From the NCBI RefSeq assembly GCF_004684205.1, contig NZ_SRIO01000001.1, forward strand, positions 186,001 through 250,000: 64,000 bases of DNA, read 5' to 3'. The position numbers and the translations under genes are program-made. The notes under the pieces were generated by a model. It saw only the letters and a program-made list of their open reading frames with translations. It was not told where the DNA came from and did not search any database. This stretch comes from Candidatus Macondimonas diazotrophica. GTDB lineage: Bacteria; Pseudomonadota; Gammaproteobacteria; UBA5335. Shown here piece by piece: positions 1 through 9,934 of this stretch (position 1 is the stretch's first letter; each line of letters starts with the position of its first letter).

Positions 1-1595
1 GGGCGCAGTTTGGAATCGATGTCGACCTGCCGGATCTGCTCGTCGCCTGTATCGCCCGCCCACCGGTCTTCGGCGCCCGCCTGCAACACTTCGATGCCAC
101 TGCTGCGCAGGCCGTGCCCGGTGTTCGGGAAGTGTTCACCATTCCCGCGGGAGTCGCCGTGCTGGCCGAGGGCTACTGGGCCGCGCGCACGGGTCGCGAC
201 GCATTGAGGATCACCTGGGAACCGCCGGCCGCCGCGGCCGCCGACAGCCCCGAGGTCAGTACCGCACTGCGCGCACTCGTCGCCGAATCCGGCCTGCGCG
301 TCCGCCAGGATGGCAATCCGCTGGAGGTGCTGGCGCAGGCGCCGCAAACGCTCGAGGCGCACTACGAAGTGCCGCTGCTGGCGCATGCCACCATGGAGCC
401 GATGAACGCCACGGCCTGGGTGCATGACGGCCGCTGCGAGGTGTGGGCGCCGACGCAGAACCAAGGCGGCGCGCGCGACACCGCCGCAGCACTGACCGGT
501 CTTGCCGTGGCCGATGTCACCGTGCACACCACGCATCTCGGCGGCGGATTCGGTCGCCGGGTGGCGAACGACTTCATCGCCGAAGCCGTGGCCTGCGCAC
601 TCAAGACCCCGCACCCCGTCAAAGTGATCTGGACGCGCGAAGACGACACCGCACACGATTACTACCGTCCGCCGGTCATCCATCACTTCACCGCCGGATT
701 GGATGGAGAGGGCGAGCCCCTCGCCTGGCGGCACCGCGTGGCCGGGCCCTCGATCATCGCCCAGGCCGTGCCTGATCTGGCGCCGGCGGCGCTGCCGAAT
801 CGGGCGCCGCGCCTGATCAAGAATGTCGTCGCCCGCAGCATGGCGCTGGCCACAGGAATGATTCCCGATTTCGTCGGCTTTGAAGGCGCGCGCGAGAACC
901 CCTATGCCATCCCCAATCTGCGCGTCGAGTTCGCGACCCTGCGGCCCTACACGGTGCCGCTCGGCTTCTGGCGCTCGGTGGGCCATTCCCACAGCGCGTT
1001 TGCGGTGGAAAGCTTCATCGACGAGCTGGCTGCGCAGCGCGGAGCGGACCCGGTCACGTTCCGGCGACGGCTGCTGCGCGATCACCCCCGGCACCGGGCC
1101 GTGCTGGAACAGCTGGCCACGGCCAGCAACTGGGAAGCGTCACTTCCGCCGGGACAGGGACGGGGAATCGCGCTGCACGAGTCGTTCGGCAGCATCGTCG
1201 GTGAGGTTGCCGAGGTCGTGGTCGCGCCGGATGGTGCGGTGCGCGTCCAGCGCGTGGTGATCGCCGTCGACTGTGGCCAGGTCGTCAATCCGCTCACGGT
1301 GCGCGCGCAGATGGAAGGCGGCATGGCCTATGGCCTCAGCGCTGCACTGTTCGGTGCCATTACCATCCGGGACGGCGCCGTGGTCGAAGGCAATTTCGAC
1401 CGCTACCGAGTGTTGCGCATGAACGAGATGCCGCAGGTGGAGGTCCACATCGTGGACAGCGGCGCGGCGCCGGGCGGTGTGGGTGAACCGGCAACACCAC
1501 CGATTGCGCCCGCCGTCTGCAACGCGATCTTCGCCGCCACCGGCGTGCGCATCCGCCGTCTGCCCATTGATCCTGCCCTGCTCAAATCAGCCTGA
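1..1595 (+). CDS. IorB-like molybdopterin-binding oxidoreductase large subunit, 5' truncated by the window edge
   Basis: Xanthine dehydrogenase/aldehyde oxidase family, closest to isoquinoline 1-oxidoreductase beta subunits, which bind the Mo-pterin cofactor and hydroxylate N-heterocycles or aldehydes. The frame is open from base 3, and the first codons read as the conserved FGIDV...[10 protein letters not shown] segment, so the annotatable Met at 114 is not the true start. A GGGFGRR cofactor loop lies near visible residue 180 and GVGEPATPP, carrying the usual catalytic Glu, near residue 492. About 530 residues are visible of a roughly 700-750 residue family. The 2Fe-2S partner subunit would lie upstream, outside the window. 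Substrate cannot be told from sequence. Confidence 0.85.
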   Translation, partial: AQFGIDVDLPDLLVACIARPPVFGARLQHFDATAAQAVPGVREVFTIPAGVAVLAEGYWAARTGRDALRITWEPPAAAAADSPEVSTALRALVAESGLRVRQDGNPLEVLAQAPQTLEAHYEVPLLAHATMEPMNATAWVHDGRCEVWAPTQNQGGARDTAAALTGLAVADVTVHTTHLGGGFGRRVANDFIAEAVACALKTPHPVKVIWTREDDTAHDYYRPPVIHHFTAGLDGEGEPLAWRHRVAGPSIIAQAVPDLAPAALPNRAPRLIKNVVARSMALATGMIPDFVGFEGARENPYAIPNLRVEFATLRPYTVPLGFWRSVGHSHSAFAVESFIDELAAQRGADPVTFRRRLLRDHPRHRAVLEQLATASNWEASLPPGQGRGIALHESFGSIVGEVAEVVVAPDGAVRVQRVVIAVDCGQVVNPLTVRAQMEGGMAYGLSAALFGAITIRDGAVVEGNFDRYRVLRMNEMPQVEVHIVDSGAAPGGVGEPATPPIAPAVCNAIFAATGVRIRRLPIDPALLKSA

Positions 1596-1620
1596 GCCCG
1601 TTCCCTGCCGGAGGCGCGCC

Positions 1621-2586
1621 ATGCAAGCCATTCGCATGCACCAGACCGGGGGCCCGGAAGTCTTTGCCCTCGAAACGCTGCCCGATCCTGCCCCTGTGCC
1701 AGGGGAGGTGCTCATTGACGTCGAGGCCGTCGGCGTCAATTTCATCGACTGTTATCACCGGAGCGGCCTGTATCCCCAGCCACTGCCGTTCACGCCCGGC
1801 GTGGAAGGGGCGGGGACCGTGTGCGCCCTCGGCACCGGCGTCACTGATTGGCAGATCGGGGATCGCGTGGCCTGGGCAGGCGTGCCGGGCAGCTACGCCG
1901 AACGGATCGTCGTGCCCACCGATCGGTTGGTGCCGATCCCGGCCACGCTGACCGCCGAGCAGGCAGCTGCCGCGCTGCTGCAGGGCCTCACTGCGCGCGT
2001 CCTGACCACCGAAACCTGCCCGCTCGCACCCGGCGACTCCGTGCTGATTCATGCCGGCGCGGGCGGGATGGGGCGACTGCTGATCCAGTTGGCACGGGCG
2101 CGCGGCGCACGGGTCATCACCACCGTCGGGCATGCCGACAAGATCCCGCTGGCTCGCGCGGCCGGCGCCGAGCGGGTGATCGATCGCCGCCATGAGGATG
2201 TGCTGACCGCCTGCCGGGACTGGACGGCGGGGAAAGGCGTGCGGGCCGTGTTCGACGGCATCGGCGAGGCGACTTTCGACACCTCGCTGGCTGCCCTGGC
2301 CCGGCGCGGCATGCTGGTGCTGTTCGGTCAGGCCAGCGGCCCGGTACCGCCCGTCGACCCTGCCCGCCTGGCAGCCGGATCGCTGTTCCTCACCCGTCCC
2401 AGCCTGTTCCATTACATCGCCGAGCCCACCGCACTGCGCGCGCATGCAACAGCCGTTTTCGCCGCGCTTGCCGCCGGCGAGCTGCAGCTCCTGATCCACC
2501 AGACACTGACCCTCAGTGACGCGGCGGCCGCCCATCGGGCGCTGGAAAGCGGCCAAACCGTCGGCAAGCTCCTGCTCATCCCGTAG
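1621..2586 (+). CDS. qor: NADPH:quinone oxidoreductase (zeta-crystallin type)
   Basis: A 321-residue medium-chain dehydrogenase/reductase without zinc ligands, the usual size for Qor (about 325). It probably reduces quinones with NADPH in one-electron steps. The N-terminal GroES-like half has the family pattern [12 protein letters not shown] near residue 40. The Rossmann half has AGAGGMG near 144-150. Start is the ATG at 1621, preceded by a GGAGG-like site. It follows the molybdoenzyme gene by 25 bp, so the two may be cotranscribed. Related family members act as enoyl reductases or alkenal reductases, so the substrate is uncertain. Confidence 0.88.
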   Translation: MQAIRMHQTGGPEVFALETLPDPAPVPGEVLIDVEAVGVNFIDCYHRSGLYPQPLPFTPGVEGAGTVCALGTGVTDWQIGDRVAWAGVPGSYAERIVVPTDRLVPIPATLTAEQAAAALLQGLTARVLTTETCPLAPGDSVLIHAGAGGMGRLLIQLARARGARVITTVGHADKIPLARAAGAERVIDRRHEDVLTACRDWTAGKGVRAVFDGIGEATFDTSLAALARRGMLVLFGQASGPVPPVDPARLAAGSLFLTRPSLFHYIAEPTALRAHATAVFAALAAGELQLLIHQTLTLSDAAAAHRALESGQTVGKLLLIP

Positions 2587-2663
2587 CCGTGCACGCATGC
2601 GAGCGTCGATCAGACGCAATCGCCCGGCGCCCCCTCGACCATATGCGCAAGTCCAACAGCCCG

Positions 2664-3128
2664 CTAAAACGCCTGTGCGCTCGCGGGGGCCTGCATGGGC
2701 ATGAACGCAATGCCGTCCACCTCTTGGCGAGGCCCAACGACCACAAACCCGAACCGCTGGTATACCGCTACGGCGTTGGGGCTGGCGTTGACCGTCAGGG
2801 ACATCGCATCGGGTGCTGCAGCCGCCCGGATGGCGCTCCAGAGGGACCGGGCAATACCCCGACGTTGATGAGATGGCGCGACGAAAAGATGGAAAAGATG
2901 GCAACCATCCCGGAGCGCCGCTGCTGCCAGAAGCGCTGCACCCTGATCAGCCACCAAATAGTGAAAGCGCGGATGGCTGATATAGGTCCGAATCGCTTGC
3001 GGCGTCACGCCTGTAAAAAAGCGCTCCGCCCCCTTTCCACTCGGTTCCAACAGAAAATGTTGCGCCAAGCCCATGATGAGGGCACTGATGGCTTCCGCAT
3101 CCTCGGGAACGGCACGGCGGATATTCAT
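2664..3128 (-). CDS. GNAT family N-acetyltransferase
   Basis: A 154-residue protein with a complete GNAT fold signature: the acetyl-CoA pyrophosphate loop QRRGIA at residues 88-93 after the LFVAP strand, and a C-terminal NASPNAV-YQRFGF motif (114-128) typical of small-substrate or protein acetyltransferases. The cognate substrate cannot be inferred. It is convergent with the quinone oxidoreductase gene, with 77 bp between stops, and lies upstream of a decayed membrane-protein gene. Start is the ATG at 3128, giving the common opening MNIRRAVPEDAEAI. Confidence 0.85.
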   Translation of the reverse strand: MNIRRAVPEDAEAISALIMGLAQHFLLEPSGKGAERFFTGVTPQAIRTYISHPRFHYLVADQGAALLAAAALRDGCHLFHLFVAPSHQRRGIARSLWSAIRAAAAPDAMSLTVNASPNAVAVYQRFGFVVVGPRQEVDGIAFMPMQAPASAQAF

Positions 3129-3210
3129 GGCACTTCATCAAACCTCTGACTGCGATCTCATGCGGGCGGATGGACAGTGACCGCTTCCATTTTAGAGCCA
3201 GGCCATTTCT

Positions 3211-3895
3211 TCAATGCGATCGCGTGGCGGCGCGCTGCCTGAACAGGCACATACTGATCAGGGTGAACGCCATCAGTGCTGCCGAGGCGAAATAGCGGCT
3301 CAGCGCCAGACCGCCATCGCTCAGCGGCTTGTCCAGAAGGTCCCCCACCACCGTGCCCAGCGGACGTGTCAGGATGAACGCGGCCCAGAACAGCAGCGTG
3401 TGCGACCGGCGGGGTCCGCAGTCCAGTCGCCCAAGGCCGTGCCCAGGGTCTGCGAGAACATGATCGTTGTCCAGTAAAACGCTTCGGCTTTCGGAGCACT
3501 GACGGCGACGCTACCCAGGGTGCGCGGTGCCACCCCCACAGCGAACCGAGCAGCAGGGCCAGTAGCATGCTCGATCCGCCCACATAGCCCATACCCAGGG
3601 ATCGGTCGGCAAAATCGGCCATGTGGGTACCGACTGTCGTCGCGGCGATGATCGTGGCCCGGTACAGAAAGGGATGGAACGCTCATGCCCGGATCTGAGC
3701 CATGACCGCCGCCCGAAAAATTCCGGCCAATACGGCCGTACCGATGAGATAACCGAGGTTCATGGGCATCGACATCGCATCACCCGCGGTTTCGCCGAGG
3801 GTGGTGGCGGCGATCTTGATGACCCAGAAGCCCAAAGTGGTTTCGGGAACCTTGCTGAGCGCACGGGGCGACTCTGCAGAGCGCGAGTTGGTCAT
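3211..3895 (-). pseudogene. Decayed COG4705-type multipass membrane protein gene
   Basis: The pieces together spell a COG4705 membrane-anchored protein. An N-terminal segment starts at 3895 (MTNSRSAESPRALSKVPE) and runs to QIRA, then hits an in-frame TGA at 3683-3685. The same frame resumes at once with AFHPFLYRATII and ADFADRSLGMGYVGGSS. A frameshift near 3535-3520 moves into RTLGSVAVSAPKAEAFYW through GDWTADPAG. There about 25-30 residues are missing and the frame changes again to LLFWAAFILTRPLG ending in RQRAATRSH and a TGA at 3211. Three independent lesions make this a pseudogene rather than one sequencing error. No intact copy is seen in the window. Confidence 0.85.
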
Positions 3896-4006
3896 TGATC
3901 TCGTCATCCGCGGCGCAACGGAAAGGCTGCTTGGCCACAAAGCCGCTCTTAAAGGCGAGAGGTGCCGGAGAGGGTCGCAGCATGGGAAGCGAATCGCGGC
4001 GACGAG

Positions 4007-4873
4007 TCACCGTGCCGGCGGGATGGTGCGCGCCTGATCCAGCGCGGCGCAAACCGCGCGAGCCCCATCCAGCAGGCGGGGACCGGCTCGCTGCAGCCAG
4101 TCCGGATTGATGACATGGAGATTGCCCGAACGAACCGCGGGCAACTGCGGCCAGTTGCGCCACTGCGCCAGCCAGGCCGGTTTCACATCGCCCATCCCAC
4201 CAGTCAGGATGACTTCAGGCGCCGTTGCCAGCACTGCTTCGAGCGACACGGTCGGCGTGGGCGCCTTCAACGCTGCGAAAACATTGGTCCCGCCGCACAG
4301 GTCGATGATCTGGCTGATCCAGTGATCACCGCCGACCGTCATGATCGGCGCGTCCCAGACCTGGTAGAAAACGCTGACCCGGCGCGCATTCCGGTGGCTT
4401 TCAGCCAGCGCCGCCAGCCCCACCTCGAAGGTGCGCGCAGCAGCTTCGGCGGAATCACGGGTACCGGCCAGCCGGCCCAATTGCCGAATCGCGCGCGGGA
4501 TATCGGCCAGGGTGCGCGGATCGGTACGATAGACGGCGACACCCAGTCCGGCAAGCAAGTCCAGTTCGGCTGGCTGGTTACCGCCCTGCCAGCCGACCAC
4601 CAAATTCGGGCGCAAGGCTAGAATGGCTTCGGTATCGACCCCGGTATAGCTGCCCACCGACGGCAAGCGGCGGGCGGCGGGCGGATGGTTGCTGTAGGCC
4701 ACCACCCCCACTACGCGGTCACCGGCGCCGGCGGCGAACAGCAGCTCGGTGATGTGCGGCGCCAGGCTGACAATGCGGCGCGCAGGCTCGGCCAGTTCGA
4801 TCGGGAGACTGGTGTCGTCGACGACGCGCACCTGAGCGTGCACGGGCGCGCCAAGCAGCAGGGCCCACCACAT
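4007..4873 (-). CDS. btuF: Cobalamin-binding periplasmic protein, BtuF-like
   Basis: Class III periplasmic substrate-binding protein of the BtuF/FepB type, expected to hand vitamin B12 to a BtuCD ABC transporter. From the ATG at 4873 it is 288 residues with a short signal peptide ending near VHAQ (11-14). Mature sequence shows RRIVSLAPHITELLFAAGAG (32-51), then VGSYTGVD and LRPNLVVGW, the usual B12-protein pattern. The frame stays open far upstream, so an upstream start (for example a GTG five codons earlier, lengthening the signal peptide) is possible. No BtuC or BtuD lies alongside, and I found no cobalamin riboswitch upstream. It could carry another corrinoid or a haem-like ligand, but BtuF is the best fit. 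Confidence 0.8.
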   Translation of the reverse strand: MWWALLLGAPVHAQVRVVDDTSLPIELAEPARRIVSLAPHITELLFAAGAGDRVVGVVAYSNHPPAARRLPSVGSYTGVDTEAILALRPNLVVGWQGGNQPAELDLLAGLGVAVYRTDPRTLADIPRAIRQLGRLAGTRDSAEAAARTFEVGLAALAESHRNARRVSVFYQVWDAPIMTVGGDHWISQIIDLCGGTNVFAALKAPTPTVSLEAVLATAPEVILTGGMGDVKPAWLAQWRNWPQLPAVRSGNLHVINPDWLQRAGPRLLDGARAVCAALDQARTIPPAR

Positions 4874-5141
4874 CACCTGCGCCACGTGCCACCAGCGCCG
4901 AGCCGGAGTCCGGCCCGCCGCTTTGGCCGGTTCAAGCCCTCCGGTACCGATCGTGCGATCCGGGCCGCTTTGCGGAACAGCGCTCTGCCCGAGCCCGAGC
5001 GCCCGGCGCCTCGACCCGACCGCAGCAGTTGCCGGCAGAGCCCCGCCAAGCGAATTGCCCACATGCACGACGTGCATTAGGATGAAACCCCTTTTCCTCC
5101 GAGGCTGGGCGCCGACACACGGCGATGTGCAGCCCCACATA

Positions 5142-6479
5142 ATGGACTTATTGCTGCTCCCTGTTCTGATCTTGCTCAATGCCCTGTTCGCCCTGTCGGA
5201 AATGGCGGTCGTATCGTCTAGGCATGCCCGGCTCCAACATCTTGCCGAGCGGGAGAAACCGGGAGCGGGCAGGGCGCTGGCACTACATGAGTCGCCTTCC
5301 AATTTCCTCTCGACCATCCAGGTCGGCATCACCACCGTCGGCATCCTGAGCGGCGCCGTCGGTGAACGGACACTGGCCGACCCCCTCGCTGTCTGGCTGA
5401 ATGGCTTTCCCGCGCTGGCGCCCCATGCCCACGCGCTCTCCCTCGGCACCGTCGTTATCGTCCTCACCTTCCTGTCCGTGGTGGTCGGCGAGTTGGTTCC
5501 GAAACGACTGGCGCTTCTGGCCCCCGAAAGCGTGGCGTCCAGAATCGCCCCACCCATGCATGCAATATCGCGCATTGCGCGGCCGTTGGTGGTCATTCTG
5601 GCGACCGCAAGCGATGGGATCCTGCGCGTGCTGGGCGCCCGGCAACATGCCGCACCTTCGGTCAGCGAGGAAGAGATCCGGATGCTCATGCGTCAAGGCG
5701 CAGAAGCCGGGATCTTCCATGAGAGCGAACAGACACTGGTTGCGAACGTCATGCGGATGGATGCCCAGCCGATCCAGGCCATCATGACGCCCCGCCATGA
5801 AATCCGCACGCTCGACCTGAACGCATCGGTCGAAACACTGCGCCAGGAATTGCTCGCCAGTGATTATACGCGGCTGGTGGTCTGCCGCGGCGAGCTGGAC
5901 CAGATCGTGGGAATTCTGCCCGCAGGCGACCTGATGCGGCGCATGTTGGCGGGAGCGCCCTTCTCACCGGAGGAAGTGCAGCGAGCGGTTCATCCGCCGC
6001 TCTACCTGCCAGAGACCATGACCACCGCGCGGCTGTTGGAAAAATTTCGTCAGGCACGGCAGGAAATCGCACTGATCGTGGATGAATATGGCGACCTGCA
6101 AGGGCTGGTGACGCTAACGGATGTGCTCAAGGCCATCATTGGCGAACTGCATCTGCCGCAGACCCCTGAAGAAGCCAGCATCATGGAACGCGAGGACGGA
6201 TCCTGGCTGGTCGACGGCAGTGTCTCCCTGGAAAACTTCCAGCATGCGTTTGATCTTCCGCACGATTGGATTGGCGAGACGCCGAGTGAATTTCACACTC
6301 TGGGCGGCTTCGTGATGAACAGTCTGGGTCGGGTCCCGCAGGCCACCGATTCCTTTATCCACGGCGCGCTGCGCTTCGAAGTGGTCGACATGGATGGCTA
6401 TCGCGTGGACAAGGTATTGATCTCACGCATCAGCGTTCACTCGGACCCGCCCGCAGGAGACGCGCCGCCGCTGGAATGA
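5142..6479 (+). CDS. CorC/HlyC (CNNM-CBS) family membrane protein
   Basis: 445 residues in the order CNNM/DUF21 membrane domain (about 1-185, three or four hydrophobic segments starting MDLLLLPVLILLNALFALSE), paired CBS domains (about 200-330, with MTPRHEI and LIVDEYGDLQGLVT) and a C-terminal CorC_HlyC domain (about 345-435). Family members are linked to Mg2+/Co2+ export or envelope ion homeostasis; the older haemolysin label is historical. I prefer the ATG at 5142 because the first membrane segment begins there. An in-frame ATG at 5082 would add 20 residues. Divergent from the btuF-like gene. Confidence 0.88.
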   Translation: MDLLLLPVLILLNALFALSEMAVVSSRHARLQHLAEREKPGAGRALALHESPSNFLSTIQVGITTVGILSGAVGERTLADPLAVWLNGFPALAPHAHALSLGTVVIVLTFLSVVVGELVPKRLALLAPESVASRIAPPMHAISRIARPLVVILATASDGILRVLGARQHAAPSVSEEEIRMLMRQGAEAGIFHESEQTLVANVMRMDAQPIQAIMTPRHEIRTLDLNASVETLRQELLASDYTRLVVCRGELDQIVGILPAGDLMRRMLAGAPFSPEEVQRAVHPPLYLPETMTTARLLEKFRQARQEIALIVDEYGDLQGLVTLTDVLKAIIGELHLPQTPEEASIMEREDGSWLVDGSVSLENFQHAFDLPHDWIGETPSEFHTLGGFVMNSLGRVPQATDSFIHGALRFEVVDMDGYRVDKVLISRISVHSDPPAGDAPPLE

Positions 6480-6501
6480 CGGGTGGCGGACGCGTCGGTT
6501 G

Positions 6502-7779
6502 TCAGATCCGGCCCAGCGCGCGGTAGCCGATATCCGTTCGGTGATGCATGCCGGGCCAGTGAATGACCTTCGCACCCCGGTAAGCCAGCGCCTGGGCTTG
6601 AGCCAGATCATCTCCCAGCGCACAGACGCACAGCACGCGACCGCCGTCGGTCATCAGGCGATCACCCTCGCTGCGGGTGGCGGCATGGAATACCTTTGCG
6701 CCGAGGCTCTCGGCAGCCGGCACGCCTTCGATCACATCGCCGCGCCGCACTTCACCCGGATAGCCCTGCGCCGCCATCACCACTCCGAGGGCCGGACGCG
6801 GATCCCATTGGGCGGCAATCTGATCCAGTCGTCCCTCGATGGCGGCAAGGCACAGCGCCACCAGATCCGAGCGCAACCGCATCATCACCGGCTGAGCCTC
6901 CGGATCTCCGAAACGGCAGTTGTATTCCAGGACCCGAGGAGTTCCGTCTGGCGCGATCATGAGGCCGGCGTAAAGGAAACCCGTATAGGCAATGCCATCG
7001 GCGGCCAGGCCCGCCACCGTCGGTCGGATGATGGTTTCCATCACGCGCTCGTGCAGCGCGGGAGTCACCACGGGCGCTGGGGAATAAGCCCCCATGCCGC
7101 CCGTGTTGGGACCCCGGTCGCCATCATCGCGGGTCTTGTGGTCTTGCGAGGTGGCCATCGGCAGGATCTCGCCACCACCGACCATGACGATGAAGCTGGC
7201 TTCCTCGCCGGCCAGAAAATCCTCGATCACCACCCGGGCGCCGGCGCTGCCGAACTGTCCACCGAGCATGTCCGAAACGGCCTGGTGCGCCTCGGGGAGA
7301 TCCTGGGCCACGACGACGCCTTTACCCGCCGCCAAGCCATCCGCCTTGACCACGACCGGCGCGCCCACCTCGTCAAGGTAGGCGTGGGCCGCCGCTGCGT
7401 CCTCGAAACTGCGATGACGGGCGGTCGGAATGCCATGGCGCGCCATGAAGTCCTTGCTGAACGCCTTGGAACCTTCGAGCTGGGCAGCCGCCTGCGACGG
7501 TCCGAAACAGGCCAGACCGGCGGCCTGGAACCGATCAACCACGCCGGCGACGAGCGGTTGCTCGGGTCCGACCAAGGTCAAGGCGATGCCCTCGCGCTGC
7601 GCGAACGCCACGAGGCCGTCCAGCTCGGTTGCGGCCAGCGGCACATTCTCGAGTTTGGGCTCCAGCGCCGTTCCGCCATTGCCGGGGGCGACATAGACGC
7701 GCTCCACCAGCGCCGACTGGGCGCACTTCCAAGCCAGGGCATGTTCGCGGCCACCGCCGCCGATGACGAGCACTTTCAT
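6502..7779 (-). CDS. purD: Phosphoribosylamine-glycine ligase
   Basis: GAR synthetase, second step of de novo purine synthesis, joining glycine to phosphoribosylamine with ATP. The 425-residue ATP-grasp enzyme begins MKVLVIGGGGREHALAWK at the ATG at 7779; an in-frame start four codons upstream is less typical. Visible family motifs are APGNGG near residue 33, SKAFSKDFMARHGIPTA near 105-125, KADGLAAGKGVVVA near 142-157 and RFGDPEAQPVM near 275-290. It lies 74 bp downstream of purH on the same strand, the usual purHD arrangement, and is convergent with the CorC-like gene. Confidence 0.96.
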   Translation of the reverse strand: MKVLVIGGGGREHALAWKCAQSALVERVYVAPGNGGTALEPKLENVPLAATELDGLVAFAQREGIALTLVGPEQPLVAGVVDRFQAAGLACFGPSQAAAQLEGSKAFSKDFMARHGIPTARHRSFEDAAAAHAYLDEVGAPVVVKADGLAAGKGVVVAQDLPEAHQAVSDMLGGQFGSAGARVVIEDFLAGEEASFIVMVGGGEILPMATSQDHKTRDDGDRGPNTGGMGAYSPAPVVTPALHERVMETIIRPTVAGLAADGIAYTGFLYAGLMIAPDGTPRVLEYNCRFGDPEAQPVMMRLRSDLVALCLAAIEGRLDQIAAQWDPRPALGVVMAAQGYPGEVRRGDVIEGVPAAESLGAKVFHAATRSEGDRLMTDGGRVLCVCALGDDLAQAQALAYRGAKVIHWPGMHHRTDIGYRALGRI

Positions 7780-7853
7780 CCGAATTGCCATTCAACGATG
7801 GGCGAGCGAGCGCCCGGGAGGGGGGCACAGCATATCACAGCGGGCATGCGCGC

Positions 7854-9419
7854 TCAGTGGCGGAAGTGACGGACGCTGGTGAATACCATGGCCATGCCAT
7901 GTTCATCGGCCGCAGCGATGACCTCTGCATCGCGCATCGAGCCACCCGGCTGGATCACGGCCGTGATGCCGACGTCGGCAGCCGCGTCAATGCCGTCGCG
8001 GAACGGAAAAAAGGCATCCGAGGCCAGCACCGATCCGGCAACCGCAAGCCCTTCGTCGACCGCCTTGATGGCGGCGATACGGGCGCTGTAGACCCGGCTC
8101 ATCTGACCGGCGCCAACGCCGATGGTGCGTCCCTCGCGGGCATAGATGATGGCATTGGACTTGACGAACTTGGCAACGCGCCAGGCAAACAGCAGGTCGG
8201 CGATCTCCGTTGATGTCGGGGCGCGACGGGTGACGCATTTGAGCTGCTCGGCCGACAGGGTCGCCAGATCGCGATCCTGCACCAGCATGCCGCCGGCGAC
8301 GCTGCGCCATTCCAAGGCTGGGACCGGAACCGGAGGCAGCGGGCCACAGTTCAGGAGGCGCACATTGGGCTTGGTCGACAACACCTGGAGCGCGCCAGCG
8401 CTGATCTCCGGGGCGACGATGACTTCGACGAACTGACGCGCAATGATCGCCTGGGCGGTCGCCTCGTCGAGCGGACGATTGAAGGCGATGATACCGCCGA
8501 AGGCGGAAGTGGGATCCGTCGCATAGGCTCGCTCGTAGGCGACCAGAGCGCTTTCGGCCACCGCCACGCCGCAGGGATTGGCATGCTTGACGATCACGCA
8601 GGCCGGTTCATCGAAGGTCTTGACGCACTCCAGAGCCGTATCGGTGTCGGCAATGTTGTTATAGGAGAGCGCTTTGCCCTGAGCCTGGGCAGCGCCGGCG
8701 ATTTCGGCCTGCCCCGGATGTGCCGCGCGGTAGAAGGCGGCGCGTTGATGGGGATTTTCCCCATAGCGCAGATCCTGGATCTTGTGCCATTGGCCACCCA
8801 AGGTCACCGGAAACGCCGCACGCTGGCCGGAGTCGTCGATGGCGCTCAGATAGCCGGCAATGGCGCTGTCGTAGCGCGCCGTATGCGCAAAAGCCTTGGC
8901 CGCAAGCTGGAATCGGCGCTGGGCCGTGATCGCGCCCCCCTGCTCCAGTTCCTGCGCAAATCCGGTGTAGTCGGACGGATCGACCAGCACAGTCACCCGA
9001 TCGTGGTTCTTGGCGCCCGCCCGAATCATGGCCGGCCCGCCGATATCGATGTTTTCGATGGCGTCGTGCAGCGAGCAGCCCGGCTGGGCAATGGTGCGTT
9101 CAAAGGGATAGAGGTTGACCACCAGAAAATCGATGGCGGCAATCCCATGCAGCGCCATCAGGTCGGCATCCCGATCCAGCCGCCCGAGCAGGCCGCCGTG
9201 GATGCGCGGATGCAGCGTCTTGACGCGGCCATCCATGATCTCGGGAAATCCGGTATGCCGGGAGACCTCGATCACCGGCACCCCTTCGCGGCTCAGCAGC
9301 TGCGCCGTGCCGCCGGTCGAGAGGATATGGATGCCTTGGGCAGCCAAGCGCCGCGCCAGCTCGGCAACGCCGGTCTTGTCGGAAACACTGATGAGAGCAT
9401 AACGGTCACTACTGGCCAT
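7854..9419 (-). CDS. purH: Bifunctional AICAR transformylase / IMP cyclohydrolase
   Basis: Catalyses the last two steps to IMP: formyl transfer from 10-formyl-THF to AICAR, then ring closure. The 521 residues match the family length. The N-terminal cyclohydrolase (MGS-like) domain has SDKTGV (14-19), STGGTA and [15 protein letters not shown]. The C-terminal transformylase domain contains KHANPCGVA near residue 270 and the terminal [10 protein letters not shown]. Start is the ATG at 9419. It precedes purD and follows fis on the same strand, an arrangement common in gammaproteobacteria. Confidence 0.97.
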   Translation of the reverse strand: MASSDRYALISVSDKTGVAELARRLAAQGIHILSTGGTAQLLSREGVPVIEVSRHTGFPEIMDGRVKTLHPRIHGGLLGRLDRDADLMALHGIAAIDFLVVNLYPFERTIAQPGCSLHDAIENIDIGGPAMIRAGAKNHDRVTVLVDPSDYTGFAQELEQGGAITAQRRFQLAAKAFAHTARYDSAIAGYLSAIDDSGQRAAFPVTLGGQWHKIQDLRYGENPHQRAAFYRAAHPGQAEIAGAAQAQGKALSYNNIADTDTALECVKTFDEPACVIVKHANPCGVAVAESALVAYERAYATDPTSAFGGIIAFNRPLDEATAQAIIARQFVEVIVAPEISAGALQVLSTKPNVRLLNCGPLPPVPVPALEWRSVAGGMLVQDRDLATLSAEQLKCVTRRAPTSTEIADLLFAWRVAKFVKSNAIIYAREGRTIGVGAGQMSRVYSARIAAIKAVDEGLAVAGSVLASDAFFPFRDGIDAAADVGITAVIQPGGSMRDAEVIAAADEHGMAMVFTSVRHFRH

Positions 9420-9472
9420 AAGGCAAGCTCCGGCACGGATATGGAACAGGTGGCTGGATGCGGATCCGCGCT

Positions 9473-9751
9473 TCAGCCGGTGATTTGATAATGTCGCAGC
9501 TTCTTGCGCAGCGTCGCGCGATTGATGCCCAGAATCTCAGCGGCCTGGGTTTGATTGCCGGCCACGTGGGCCATCACCTGTTCGAGCAGCGGACGCTCAA
9601 CCTCTTCAATCACGAGCCGGTGCATATCCCCGGTGTAGAATCCCCCCAGCTCATGCAGATAGCGGCTCACCGCGCGCTCGACACAGATCCGGAGGGGAAG
9701 CTCTTCATAAACCGGCTCGACCGATGCGGCCGCTTGTTGCGCTGAATCCAT
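9473..9751 (-). CDS. fis: Fis family nucleoid-associated DNA-binding protein
   Basis: A small DNA-bending regulator of rRNA promoters, supercoiling and recombination. From the ATG at 9751 it has 92 residues, close to the 98 of E. coli Fis. The C-terminal helix-turn-helix reads [20 protein letters not shown] (about 68-87), nearly the family consensus, and the middle contains the dimer helices around [15 protein letters not shown]. An upstream in-frame ATG at 9817 would add a basic, unconserved extension and is not preferred. Usually dusB lies directly upstream of fis; here a DUF3426 gene and a 183-bp gap take its place. Confidence 0.93.
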   Translation of the reverse strand: MDSAQQAAASVEPVYEELPLRICVERAVSRYLHELGGFYTGDMHRLVIEEVERPLLEQVMAHVAGNQTQAAEILGINRATLRKKLRHYQITG

Positions 9752-9934
9752 AGACCGCTCGATCCCTTCGACGTCTGTGGTCACCGACTCCCGGCAGGGC
9801 ACCCGCATGGGGCACACGCCCCACCCCAGAAACCACCCCGGAAATCCCCCAAGAAGCCACCAAAGCCGATTCTCAATCCGCTCATCTTAAGCAGACTGAC
9901 TTGATCGCTCAAGACCGGATCCGACCGGCGCCAC
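9752..9934 (-). other. Gap between the DUF3426 gene and fis, with a possible Gly/Phe-rich mini-ORF
   Basis: This 183-bp stretch should hold the fis promoter. On the minus strand, 9885 to 9781 reads as a 34-codon frame starting ATG, rich in Gly and Phe in its first half and with two Cys near the end. The start has no clear ribosome-binding site, so I do not call it a gene. The same bases form a degenerate G-rich repeat (GGTGG-TTC-TGGGG units), which may be structural. No terminator with a T-run is visible. Confidence 0.35.

Noticed and set aside
3683-3685. In-frame TGA in the COG4705 gene as a selenocysteine codon
   Set aside because: The same gene has a frameshift and a deletion further on, and no SECIS-like hairpin or known selenoprotein family is involved.
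4874-5141. Cobalamin riboswitch upstream of the btuF-like gene
   Set aside because: No B12 box or GCCACTG core on the minus strand in this region; only a loosely similar GGAG-containing stretch.
6499-7869. 456-codon open frame opposite purD
   Set aside because: Shadow of purD; no recognisable protein.
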